Positions 39,976-48,319 of a stretch of DNA of 64,000 nt are shown here, piece after piece; the stretch's first letter is position 1, and each line of letters starts with the position of its first letter. Source of the stretch: Xenorhabdus yunnanensis (GTDB lineage: Bacteria > Pseudomonadota > Gammaproteobacteria > Enterobacterales > Enterobacteriaceae); NCBI RefSeq assembly GCF_028598805.1, contig NZ_JAQRFI010000006.1, positions 1-64,000 on the forward strand, written 5' to 3'. A program made the translations under genes and the position numbers. The notes beneath the pieces are model-generated. The model was given only the letters and a program-made list of their open reading frames with translations. It was not told where the DNA came from and searched no databases.

Positions 39976-41223
39976 ATGAAAAATAATATTTCATTTTTTT
40001 TATATCAAATATCTGATATTTTGTTCACGTCCTCTACAAGAGCATTTGGCATGTTGTTTTCATGGTGGATGATTGAAGTGCTAAATCTGGATTTTCAACT
40101 TGGATGGTTTATTTTTTCATCATGGTTTTTACAAGTATTATTTCTAGTCTTCATGAGTAACCTTGGAGACAGATTCAATAAGAAAAGTATTGTATTATGT
40201 TGCATAGTCCCAACTTCATTACTTTTTATTCTCGCTAGTGTCATAGATAAAAACCTCTATATTCCATTAGGGATCATATATATTTTCGCTTCTATCTCAG
40301 CCATACTCATCCAACCTATCGGTACAAGTATTCTTCCAGAAATCAGCAATAAAAATAAATTAGAATCTGCATTTAAATACAGAGGAATTGTCAATTCAGT
40401 TAACATTATCCTTGGCCCTGCCATTTCGGGCATTGTCATCCATTATTTAAACATTGACGGAGCTTTAATCTTTATCTCTTTAATGGCAATTTCATCAATT
40501 ATTGGATTTTACTTTATAAATAATCAGCAAACAGAAAAATCATCGCAACAACATAAAAGCAATATAGGAAGTATTAAAATAATCACTAAAAATCCTACAG
40601 AAGCAAGTTTAGTTATTGTTTCTTCCTTTTTTAATTTCACTGTAGTTCCATTAGTAACCTATATTACGCCACTTATTATTATAAATGAGTTTAAGCTAAG
40701 TGCTTTACAGGTGGGGATTGCTGAAGCAATGTTTGGGATCGGGATGATGATTGGCAGTGCCATCATTATTAAATATATGAATAAGTTCTTCTGTAAAGCC
40801 CATGGTGCCTTTATTTCAGCCTTAACGATCGCTGTCTGCATAGCTGGTATATCCACAGCAACCTCATTAATTGGATTATGTAGCTATATGCTAATTAGTG
40901 GAATAGGTTTGATTATTTACAATATAAATACCACCTCAATTCGATGCCTGGCAACACCTGAGTCTCATCGTAATACAATGGAATCTAAATTCCTTGCTAT
41001 TTGTATAGTCTCAATACCATTGGGGATGATATCTGCAACCTACATGATAGAAAGTTATGATATAAGAGCTTTATTACTTATTTTTTCTGCCTTAATGGGA
41101 TTAATGTCATTCCTTGTCCTATTTTCACCAAAATATGTAGAAATATCAAAAATGACAGAATCTCAATTGGAGGGTTATTATGGTAAAATTTATCCTGAGG
41201 CTTATCATCCAAAAAATGGATAA
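39976..41223 (+). CDS. MFS transporter (MFS_3/enterobactin-exporter-like)
   Basis: 415 aa with about 12 predicted membrane segments and the MFS loop motif NLGDRFNKKSIV (about 66-77) after helix 2. Resembles exporters of the MFS_3/EntS group and macrolide-efflux-like proteins; the substrate cannot be told. A good ribosome site (AAGGGTAG) precedes ATG 39976. The gene is much richer in A/T than its neighbours (Ile/Asn/Lys-heavy, ATA codons frequent), which with the adjacent IS remnant suggests horizontal acquisition. Convergent with betT through a shared terminator. Confidence 0.8.
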   Translation: MKNNISFFLYQISDILFTSSTRAFGMLFSWWMIEVLNLDFQLGWFIFSSWFLQVLFLVFMSNLGDRFNKKSIVLCCIVPTSLLFILASVIDKNLYIPLGIIYIFASISAILIQPIGTSILPEISNKNKLESAFKYRGIVNSVNIILGPAISGIVIHYLNIDGALIFISLMAISSIIGFYFINNQQTEKSSQQHKSNIGSIKIITKNPTEASLVIVSSFFNFTVVPLVTYITPLIIINEFKLSALQVGIAEAMFGIGMMIGSAIIIKYMNKFFCKAHGAFISALTIAVCIAGISTATSLIGLCSYMLISGIGLIIYNINTTSIRCLATPESHRNTMESKFLAICIVSIPLGMISATYMIESYDIRALLLIFSALMGLMSFLVLFSPKYVEISKMTESQLEGYYGKIYPEAYHPKNG

Positions 41224-41274
41224 AAACATTAATAATAAAGATTGAATTATAAAATCAATTCTCTATTTTAGTAA

Positions 41275-41313
41275 AAAAATCGCCTGTAACTTCGTATAAT
41301 ACAGGCGATTTTT
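41275..41313. terminator. bidirectional terminator between the MFS gene and betT
   Basis: A 14-bp perfect stem, AAAAATCGCCTGTA (41275-41288) / TACAGGCGATTTTT (41300-41313), with A and T tails on opposite sides. Confidence 0.9.
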
Positions 41314-41357
41314 CTTTTCATTACTTATTTTTATCCTCTGCTATCTTTTATTTATTC

Positions 41358-43394
41358 TCAACTGGGAAAAATCAAAGTCTGCCCCGGTGCTTCTCGGTTC
41401 AAGTGAATAAAGTTCAAATGTTTTTCATAGTGATCAAGAATATCACTAATGATTTGCTCTTTCGTATAGTCCATCAAATCATTACCTTGCGTCCCTTCCA
41501 TCAGGAAAGTTTCCAGTCGGTAATAATGAGACTTGCCCGATCTCGCCCGATAGGTAAACCCGGGTACAGAATAACTCTGTGGCCAAATTTGATAGACAAA
41601 ATTCTGTTCATCACCTAAATCAACAATCAGCTCTAGTGGATTCAGCCGACTATCATCTTTTGCGGGCAGCACATTAAACTGAACTTTTGCACCACGCACC
41701 ACCAACTCTTTAGCGACTTCCAACATAGCTGGACGACACACCATATCCAGCATCCGTTGAGTGTTTTTCGTACCTGGAAAATGCATCATGCGGCTTAGAC
41801 GCTGCTTCCAGTTCAGTGAACCATTGTCATGTACAAGCGTAGGAGAAGTATTGTGCAACGAACTGGCCTTGCGGAAATCCTCCACTCGCAAGGATTTATA
41901 CAGCCCCGCCATGATAAAGAAGATCACAAAACTGAAAGGTAAACCCATTATGACCGTGGTATTTTGCAAAGCAGAAATACCATCAGTCATGAGTATACCT
42001 AATGTTAATACACCGATTGCTACAGACCAGAAGACGCGCAACCAATTCGGTGCATCATTATTAATATCACTGAGGTTAGAGGTGAAATTTCCTAGTACTA
42101 ATGAACCAGAATCAGCCGATGTGACATAAAACAGCAGTCCCGTAATTGTGGCAACAGAAGCGCTGAACGTAAATGCAGGATAAAGCGCCAGCAGTCTATA
42201 AAAGCCTTGTTCTGGATGCTGCAACACTGTTTCAGCCAATTGGCGATTACCATGAATAATTTCATACAACACACTGTTACCAAATATTGATAGCCACAGC
42301 AGGGTAAAAACAAATGGAATGACTAATGTTCCCATAACAAACTGGCGAATGGTTCTACCACGGGAAATCCGCGCCAAGAACAATCCGACAAACGGCGACC
42401 AAGCCACCCACCACGCCCAGAAAAATAGTGTCCAGCTATTCATCCATTCAGTCGGGCGTTCAAATGCAAAACTGTTAAGCGTCATTCCCATGAAACGGCT
42501 GATATAATCCCCGACGTTCTGCACTAATCCATTGAGCAGGAATTCAGTATCACCCACAAACAAAAGAAACAAAACCAGACCAAAGGCCAGCAGTACATTC
42601 AATTCGGACAAAAATCGAATGCCTTTGTTTACGCCGGAAGTCACAGAGACAATTGCCATCACCACAGACAATAGTATCAAGCCCCCCTGAACCCCTAATC
42701 CTTGCGGTAATTCGAAAAGTATGTTCAGGCCATAATTTAACTGTACAACGCCAATTCCCAGAGTCGTTGCAATACCAAAAATTGTCCCTATTACTGCCGC
42801 AATATCCACCGTATGACCGATCCAGCCTTTAATGCGGTTACCAAAAATAGGATAAAGTGCCGAACGAATAGTCAAAGGCAAATTATAACGGTAACTAAAA
42901 TATCCCAGAGCAATTCCCATCAAGGCGTACATAGACCAGCCCGTCAGGCCATAGTGGAACAACGTCCACACCATCGCCTGACGGGCTGCTTCAATTGTTT
43001 CTCCTTGACCTATTGGTGGTTGCATATATTGCGTCACAGGCTCCGCCACCGAGAAAAACATTAAGTCAATGCCTATCCCAGCGGCAAACAGCATCGCCGC
43101 CCAGCTAAGCAGACTGAATTCCGGCTTGGATTGTTCCGGCCCCAATTTGATTGAGCCAAAGCGGGAGGCGGCAACAAAAATAACAAACACAATGTAAAGC
43201 GTCGCAGCCAGTAAATAGTACCAACCGAAAGTTTTAGAGACCCAATTCAGTGTGTTTTTTATCCAACTACTTGTTGCATCTGTAAAAAAAATAGTGAATA
43301 GAGAAAATACGATAATCAGTCCAGCCGAGGCGAAAAAAACGACAGAGTTCAAAGTATCCTTCTGAGTGTTTTTTGGACTGTCTTGTGTGTTCAT
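41358..43394 (-). CDS. betT: high-affinity choline transporter BetT
   Basis: BCCT-family, proton-driven choline importer that feeds glycine betaine synthesis under osmotic stress. 678 aa, the E. coli length. Twelve hydrophobic segments with the BCCT signature WTLFFWAWWVAWSPFVGLFLARISRGRTIRQF (quoted in two parts: WTLFFWAWWVAWSPFVG and LFLARISRGRTIRQF) and GIGIDLMFFSVAEP, plus a long cytosolic C-terminal tail (about 510-678), as in osmosensing BetT. Divergent from betIBA, the standard arrangement, and presumably repressed by BetI in the absence of choline. Confidence 0.96.
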   Translation of the reverse strand: MNTQDSPKNTQKDTLNSVVFFASAGLIIVFSLFTIFFTDATSSWIKNTLNWVSKTFGWYYLLAATLYIVFVIFVAASRFGSIKLGPEQSKPEFSLLSWAAMLFAAGIGIDLMFFSVAEPVTQYMQPPIGQGETIEAARQAMVWTLFHYGLTGWSMYALMGIALGYFSYRYNLPLTIRSALYPIFGNRIKGWIGHTVDIAAVIGTIFGIATTLGIGVVQLNYGLNILFELPQGLGVQGGLILLSVVMAIVSVTSGVNKGIRFLSELNVLLAFGLVLFLLFVGDTEFLLNGLVQNVGDYISRFMGMTLNSFAFERPTEWMNSWTLFFWAWWVAWSPFVGLFLARISRGRTIRQFVMGTLVIPFVFTLLWLSIFGNSVLYEIIHGNRQLAETVLQHPEQGFYRLLALYPAFTFSASVATITGLLFYVTSADSGSLVLGNFTSNLSDINNDAPNWLRVFWSVAIGVLTLGILMTDGISALQNTTVIMGLPFSFVIFFIMAGLYKSLRVEDFRKASSLHNTSPTLVHDNGSLNWKQRLSRMMHFPGTKNTQRMLDMVCRPAMLEVAKELVVRGAKVQFNVLPAKDDSRLNPLELIVDLGDEQNFVYQIWPQSYSVPGFTYRARSGKSHYYRLETFLMEGTQGNDLMDYTKEQIISDILDHYEKHLNFIHLNREAPGQTLIFPS

Positions 43395-43536
43395 AGGCAG
43401 TTCCTGAAATTAATGAAATTAAAATGCATGAAAAGAATAATTCATATAATCATTTGAATTAAAAATAAAATTTAAGACATGTTAAATAAATTTGGCCCCT
43501 TGTTGTAAAATTATTGTAATAAAACATATTTAATTT

Positions 43537-43556
43537 TGATTGAACATTCAATTAAA
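43537..43556. promoter_or_regulatory. BetI operator between betT and betI
   Basis: TTGATTGAACATTCAATTAA contains the inverted repeat ATTGAA-CA-TTCAAT, close to the BetI recognition sequence of other gammaproteobacteria (ATTGAACGTTCAAT type). It lies in the 209-bp divergent promoter region, nearer betI. Binding is inferred. Confidence 0.65.
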
Positions 43557-43603
43557 AAAAAGTTTAATACAGACTGAATGATTGATTTTCTGAGCATAAA
43601 ATC

Positions 43604-44200
43604 ATGCCAAAAATTGGAATGCAGTCGATAAGAAAACAACAACTCATTGATGCAACGTTAATCGTTGTGAATGAAGTTGGGATGCAAGAAGCAACTATTG
43701 CACAAATAGCGCGAAAAGCGGGAGTTTCCAACGGAATCATCAGCCACTATTTCAAGGATAAAAATGGACTATTGGAAGCTACCATGCGCTATCTCTTGCA
43801 TCAACTGGGAATGGCAGTAGCACGCCGATTACGCCTGCTTGACAACGCAACACCCATTCAAAGGTTGAAAGCCATTGTCGAAGGGAATTTTGATCCCAGT
43901 CAGATCAGCGGCGCGGCAATGAAAACCTGGCTGGCATTCTGGGCCAGCAGTATGCACCAACCAAACTTGTATCGGTTACAACAGGTCAATGAACGCCGTT
44001 TGTATTCCAATATCTGTGTTGAATTTAAACGTGCCATGCCAAAAGCAGAAGCACGGCTGGCTGCACAAGGCCTTGCGGCATTAATCGACGGCATTTGGCT
44101 GAGAAGTGCACTCAATAACAAGCCCTTTGACATTGAAGGGACGTTCAGAATTACCATTGATTACATCGAACAGAAACTCGGGACATCCGATATAGCTTGA
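43604..44200 (+). CDS. betI: choline-responsive repressor BetI
   Basis: TetR-family repressor of the bet genes, released by choline. 198 aa. N-terminal HTH (about 10-55: [40 protein letters not shown], here referred to by its core [19 protein letters not shown]), then the BetI ligand domain ([27 protein letters not shown] region) with [12 protein letters not shown]. Divergent from betT; first gene of betIBA, 49 bp before betB. Confidence 0.96.
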   Translation: MPKIGMQSIRKQQLIDATLIVVNEVGMQEATIAQIARKAGVSNGIISHYFKDKNGLLEATMRYLLHQLGMAVARRLRLLDNATPIQRLKAIVEGNFDPSQISGAAMKTWLAFWASSMHQPNLYRLQQVNERRLYSNICVEFKRAMPKAEARLAAQGLAALIDGIWLRSALNNKPFDIEGTFRITIDYIEQKLGTSDIA

Positions 44201-44249
44201 GTTCTGGCTTATGGCTTATGACCTGTGGACAGGCTCTTGAGGAGAACCT

Positions 44250-45758
44250 ATGACCCATTTTGGATTACAAAAACTTTATATCCACGGTGCATATGTTGAT
44301 AGCACCAGTTTTAATAACACCAAGCTCGATAATACCAGATCTGATAGCACAATTTTTGATGCAATTAATCCAGCTACGGGAGAGGTTATTGCTCAATTTC
44401 AGTCCGCAACAGAACAAGATGTTGATCTGGCTGTCGAAAGTGCCCACAAGGGGCAAAAAATCTGGGCAGCCATGACTGCGGTGGAACGTTCCCGGATCTT
44501 GCACAAGGCAGTAAATATCTTGCGTGAACGCAATGATGAGCTTGCTGAATTGGAAACACTGGATACCGGTAAACCACTTTCTGAAACTCAGCAAGTTGAT
44601 ATCGTTACTGGCGCTGATGTACTGGAATATTATGCTGGTTTAATTCCAGCCCTTGAAGGCCAACAAATTCCACTACGTGAATCTTCTTTCGTGTATACAC
44701 GCCGTGAACCATTGGGTGTTGTAGCAGGCATTGGCGCATGGAACTACCCTATTCAAATAGCCCTCTGGAAGTCAGCACCAGCTCTGGCTGCCGGTAATGC
44801 AATGATTTTCAAACCAAGTGAAGTCACTTCCCTCACTGCTTTGAAGTTAGCTGAAATCTATACTGAGGCAGGTCTGCCTGATGGTGTTTTCAATGTCTTG
44901 ACAGGAACGGGGCATGAAGTGGGACATTATCTGGCCGTTCACCCTAAAATTGCCAAGATGTCTTTTACCGGCGGTATTGTGACAGGCAAAAAGGTCATGG
45001 CAAATGCATCAGGTTCAACCCTAAAAGAAGTCACAATGGAATTGGGTGGCAAATCGCCGCTGATCATTTTTGATGATGCAGATCTGAATCGTGCTGCTGA
45101 TATTGCCATGATGGCAAATTTTTTCAGTTCAGGTCAGGTTTGCACGAACGGAACACGCGTCTTTGTACCCAAGGCACTACTCTCACAATTTGAAGCAAAA
45201 ATTCTTGAGCGTGTTAAACGCATTCGAATTGGTTCACCTCTCGACCCCAACACGAATTTTGGACCTTTGGTGAGCTTCCCGCACATGGAGTCTGTATTAC
45301 GCTATATCGAAAGCGGCAAAAACAGCCATGCTCGCCTGCTTTGTGGTGGTGAACGTCTGCTGGGAGGTGAATTAGCGAAAGGGGCATTTATTGCACCAAC
45401 AGTATTCAGTGACTGTACCGATGATATGTTGATTGCACAGGAAGAAATCTTTGGGCCAGTGATGTCTATCCTGACTTATGAAACGGAAGATGAAGTGATT
45501 GCCCGAGCCAATAACACTCATTATGGCCTGGGGGCAGGTTTAGTGACGAAAGATCTCTCCCGCGCACATCGCGTGATCCACCAACTAGAAGCTGGGATCT
45601 GCTGGATCAATACTTGGGGAGAATCTCCAGCCGCCATGCCTGTCGGCGGGTATAAACATTCTGGTGTTGGCCGGGAAAATGGACTGATCACACTACAACA
45701 TTACACTCAAACCAAATCAATACAGGTGGAACTGGGCAATTTTGAATCCCTATTTTAA
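44250..45758 (+). CDS. betB: betaine aldehyde dehydrogenase
   Basis: NAD(P)-dependent oxidation of betaine aldehyde to glycine betaine. 502 aa, about a dozen residues longer than E. coli BetB (490). Catalytic Cys in [16 protein letters not shown] and Glu in [14 protein letters not shown]-binding [12 protein letters not shown]. Odd point: after LYIHGAYV the N-terminus carries four pentapeptide repeats ([23 protein letters not shown] 44298-44357), absent from the E. coli protein and probably created by 15-bp tandem duplication. They lie before the ALDH core and should not disturb it. Confidence 0.95.
   Translation: MTHFGLQKLYIHGAYVDSTSFNNTKLDNTRSDSTIFDAINPATGEVIAQFQSATEQDVDLAVESAHKGQKIWAAMTAVERSRILHKAVNILRERNDELAELETLDTGKPLSETQQVDIVTGADVLEYYAGLIPALEGQQIPLRESSFVYTRREPLGVVAGIGAWNYPIQIALWKSAPALAAGNAMIFKPSEVTSLTALKLAEIYTEAGLPDGVFNVLTGTGHEVGHYLAVHPKIAKMSFTGGIVTGKKVMANASGSTLKEVTMELGGKSPLIIFDDADLNRAADIAMMANFFSSGQVCTNGTRVFVPKALLSQFEAKILERVKRIRIGSPLDPNTNFGPLVSFPHMESVLRYIESGKNSHARLLCGGERLLGGELAKGAFIAPTVFSDCTDDMLIAQEEIFGPVMSILTYETEDEVIARANNTHYGLGAGLVTKDLSRAHRVIHQLEAGICWINTWGESPAAMPVGGYKHSGVGRENGLITLQHYTQTKSIQVELGNFESLF
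44298..44357 (+). repeat. 15-bp x4 tandem repeat inside betB
   Basis: Four diverged 15-bp units encode the pentapeptide pattern [DN][SN]T-x-x. Units begin at 44298, 44313, 44328 and 44343 with GATAGCACC, AATAACACC, GATAATACC and GATAGCACA. Confidence 0.8.
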
Positions 45759-45785
45759 TCCATGTCTGAAACAGAGGAGATAACA

Positions 45786-47438
45786 ATGGTTTTTGATTAC
45801 ATTATTATCGGTGCTGGTTCTGCGGGTAACGTGCTTGCAACCCGTCTGACGGAAGATCCGAATGTGACTGTTCTGCTATTGGAAGCAGGCGGGCCAGATT
45901 ACCGATTCGACTTCCGTACTCAAATGCCAGCGGCGCTGGCATATCCTTTGCAGGGAACCCGTTATAACTGGGCATATGAAACCGATCCTGAACCCCATAT
46001 GAATGATAGACGCATGGAATGCGGACGCGGTAAGGGGCTTGGTGGTTCTTCACTGATCAATGGCATGTGCTATATCCGTGGCAATGCGATGGATTTTGAT
46101 CACTGGGCAGCACAACCGGGGTTGGAAGACTGGACTTATCTTGATTGCCTTCCCTATTTTCGCAAAGCTGAATCACGGGATATTGGCGACAATGACTATC
46201 ACGGCAGTGATGGGCCAGTCAGTGTCACAACCCCCAAAGCCGGTAATAATGAACTCTTCCACGCTATGGTAGAAGCAGGCGTCCAAGCTGGTTATCCACG
46301 CACTGATGATCTGAATGGCTATCAGCAAGAAGGCTTTGGGCCAATGGATCGCACCGTTACCCCTAAAGGACGCCGCGCCAGTACAGCCCGTGGCTATCTG
46401 GATCAAGCGCGATCACGCGCCAATCTCACTATCATTACCCATGCTTTGACTGATACTCTCGAATTTGAAGGAAAGACAGCCGTCGGCGTCAATTTTCATC
46501 AAGGCAATAGCTCAGCTTTGATACAAGCAAAAGCGCGTAAGGAAGTTTTGCTCTGTGCTGGAGCAATCGCCTCGCCACAGATTTTGCAACGTTCAGGCAT
46601 TGGCCCTGAAGAAGTATTGAATGAATTTGGTATTCCTGCGGTACATGTATTGTCAGGCGTTGGGCGAAACTTACAAGATCACCTTGAAATGTATTTGCAG
46701 TATGAATGCCTCAAACCCATTTCCCTCTACCCAGCATTGAAATGGTATAACCAGCCTCAAATTGGCGCTGAATGGTTATTCAAAGGAACAGGCATTGGTG
46801 CCAGCAATCAATTTGAAGCTGGTGGTTTTATTCGTACCCATGAAAAATTTGCCTGGCCAAATATTCAATTTCACTTCCTGCCTGTTGCTATTAATTACAA
46901 CGGCAGCAACGCCGTCAATCAACATGGTTTCCAGGCTCATGTAGGTTCTATGCGCTCTCCAAGCCGTGGTCAGGTGAAAATTAAGTCACGGGATCCGCGT
47001 CAACATCCAAGTATCTTATTCAACTATATGTCAACAGAACAAGATTGGCAGGAATTCCGCGCTGCTATTCGCATTACACGGGAAATTATGGCACAGCCAG
47101 CGCTGACTCCATATTGTGGACGTGAAATCAGCCCGGGTATTGAAATCCAGACCGATGAACAACTGGATGCCTTTATTCGTGAACATGCCGAAACAGCATT
47201 TCACCCATCTTGCAGCTGCAAAATGGGGTCAGACGAAATGGCAGTTGTAGATGGTCAAGGGCGTATGCATGGTATTGAGAATTTACGTGTTATTGATGCT
47301 TCCATTATGCCAACAATCATTACCGGTAATTTGAATGCCACAACGATCATGATAGCCGAAAAAATTGCTGATAAAATCAGAGGAATTTCACCTCTGCCAC
47401 GCAGTCAGGCAAAATATTATGTCGCCAATGATGCGTAA
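45786..47438 (+). CDS. betA: choline dehydrogenase
   Basis: FAD-dependent GMC oxidoreductase, membrane-associated, oxidising choline to betaine aldehyde (and further to betaine). 550 aa from [21 protein letters not shown] behind AGGAGATAACA; eight upstream in-frame codons are dropped. GMC signatures: GAGSAG (about 9-14), [35 protein letters not shown], and C-terminal HP..CKMG and [15 protein letters not shown] with the active-site His/Asn region. Where E. coli has HPCGTCKMG this protein has HPSCSCKMG. Last gene of betIBA. Confidence 0.96.
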   Translation: MVFDYIIIGAGSAGNVLATRLTEDPNVTVLLLEAGGPDYRFDFRTQMPAALAYPLQGTRYNWAYETDPEPHMNDRRMECGRGKGLGGSSLINGMCYIRGNAMDFDHWAAQPGLEDWTYLDCLPYFRKAESRDIGDNDYHGSDGPVSVTTPKAGNNELFHAMVEAGVQAGYPRTDDLNGYQQEGFGPMDRTVTPKGRRASTARGYLDQARSRANLTIITHALTDTLEFEGKTAVGVNFHQGNSSALIQAKARKEVLLCAGAIASPQILQRSGIGPEEVLNEFGIPAVHVLSGVGRNLQDHLEMYLQYECLKPISLYPALKWYNQPQIGAEWLFKGTGIGASNQFEAGGFIRTHEKFAWPNIQFHFLPVAINYNGSNAVNQHGFQAHVGSMRSPSRGQVKIKSRDPRQHPSILFNYMSTEQDWQEFRAAIRITREIMAQPALTPYCGREISPGIEIQTDEQLDAFIREHAETAFHPSCSCKMGSDEMAVVDGQGRMHGIENLRVIDASIMPTIITGNLNATTIMIAEKIADKIRGISPLPRSQAKYYVANDA

Positions 47439-47445
47439 AATAATA

Positions 47446-47472
47446 AGGGTGATCATTTTCAGATCACCCTTC
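47446..47472 (+). terminator. betIBA terminator
   Basis: A 10-bp perfect stem, AAGGGTGATC (47446-47455) / GATCACCCTT (47463-47472), 7 bp after the betA stop. Only a short T stretch follows, so it may be a processing or weak terminator hairpin. Confidence 0.6.
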
Positions 47473-47535
47473 TGATGTAATCCATTCCACATCAATCTAT
47501 TCCACATCAGCAACATGTTAGATTAAAAGGATAAA

Positions 47536-48057
47536 TTATTTTTCCTCTTTTTTATCCTTGTCACCTTTAAAACTATCGATTAAATCATCCGTCTTTTTAT
47601 CAGTTTCAGATTTTATTTCTTCCGTCTTCGACTTCATGGCATCTGAAAGCTGATCGATCTTGTCACTAGCCTGATGCTGTATATCATCCGCTTTTGATTT
47701 CATGGTATCCATCACATCACTCGCTGCTTCGGTCGCCTGATTCCGCACATCAGCTACCTTGGATTTCATTTGCTCAGCGACATCACTAGCGGAATGGGTG
47801 ATTTGATTTCGCACTTCCTTGGATTTATCAATCGCACTATGGCCTTCACGCAAAACGTTTTCCTTTATCTCCTGTGATTTTTCTTTTGTACTATCAGTGA
47901 TACCCGTGACTGTTTTTTCAGCATCAGTTTTCATTTGCGCTGCGTTTTCTTTAGCTTGCTGTACTGTATCTTCTGCTTTTTTAGATGCATCATCACAGCC
48001 AGCAATCAGTGCCACGATACCTGCCAAGATCAGAGAACCAAGAATCTTTTTCTTCAT
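47536..48057 (-). CDS. repeat-rich LEA-like lipoprotein, function unknown
   Basis: I do not recognise a named gene. 173 aa. N-terminal signal peptide and lipobox LIAGC give acylated Cys21; the residues after it are Asp-Asp, the +2 Asp that retains lipoproteins in the inner membrane in E. coli. The rest is highly charged, Lys/Asp/Glu/Ser-rich amphipathic helix without Trp or later Cys, built on 11-residue periodicity: MKSK recurs at 97, 119 and 141 exactly 22 residues apart, with related units before (DKSKEVRNQ at 77). This is the composition of group 3 LEA or apolipoprotein-like helices. It lies beside the betaine operon, convergent with betA; an osmotic or desiccation role is inference only. 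Confidence 0.75.
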   Translation of the reverse strand: MKKKILGSLILAGIVALIAGCDDASKKAEDTVQQAKENAAQMKTDAEKTVTGITDSTKEKSQEIKENVLREGHSAIDKSKEVRNQITHSASDVAEQMKSKVADVRNQATEAASDVMDTMKSKADDIQHQASDKIDQLSDAMKSKTEEIKSETDKKTDDLIDSFKGDKDKKEEK

Positions 48058-48228
48058 TGACTAACCCCTTGTACTTATGGAAATTGAACTTAAAGAGCTT
48101 GCACTTACGGAAATGAAAATCTCAACGTCAACATAGTTATCAATTGATAAGGTTTAACAAAATTAGAAAATATTTCAATAAGTTATTCTTAAAGCATCTG
48201 CAATAAATAGTGGTTCCATCAAAAAATA

Positions 48229-48247
48229 AAAATAATTCTCATTTTTA
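48229..48247. promoter_or_regulatory. Fur-like box upstream of the TonB receptor
   Basis: The reverse complement reads ATGAGAATTATTTTTATTT, close to the TGAGAATnATT core seen in many enterobacterial Fur sites. It lies about 75 bp before the receptor start. The rest of 48058-48319 shows no gene. Confidence 0.5.
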
Positions 48248-48319
48248 TTTGTCCACTTTGATTTCTCAAGTGACTTATTACATTAAATAATATTTACTTG
48301 ATCATATTTCAGGGAATTT

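Noticed and set aside
39795-39986. 63-codon ORF just upstream of and overlapping the MFS gene
   Set aside because: No ribosome site, no recognisable motif, AT-rich promoter-like DNA; the MFS gene has its own good ribosome site inside it.
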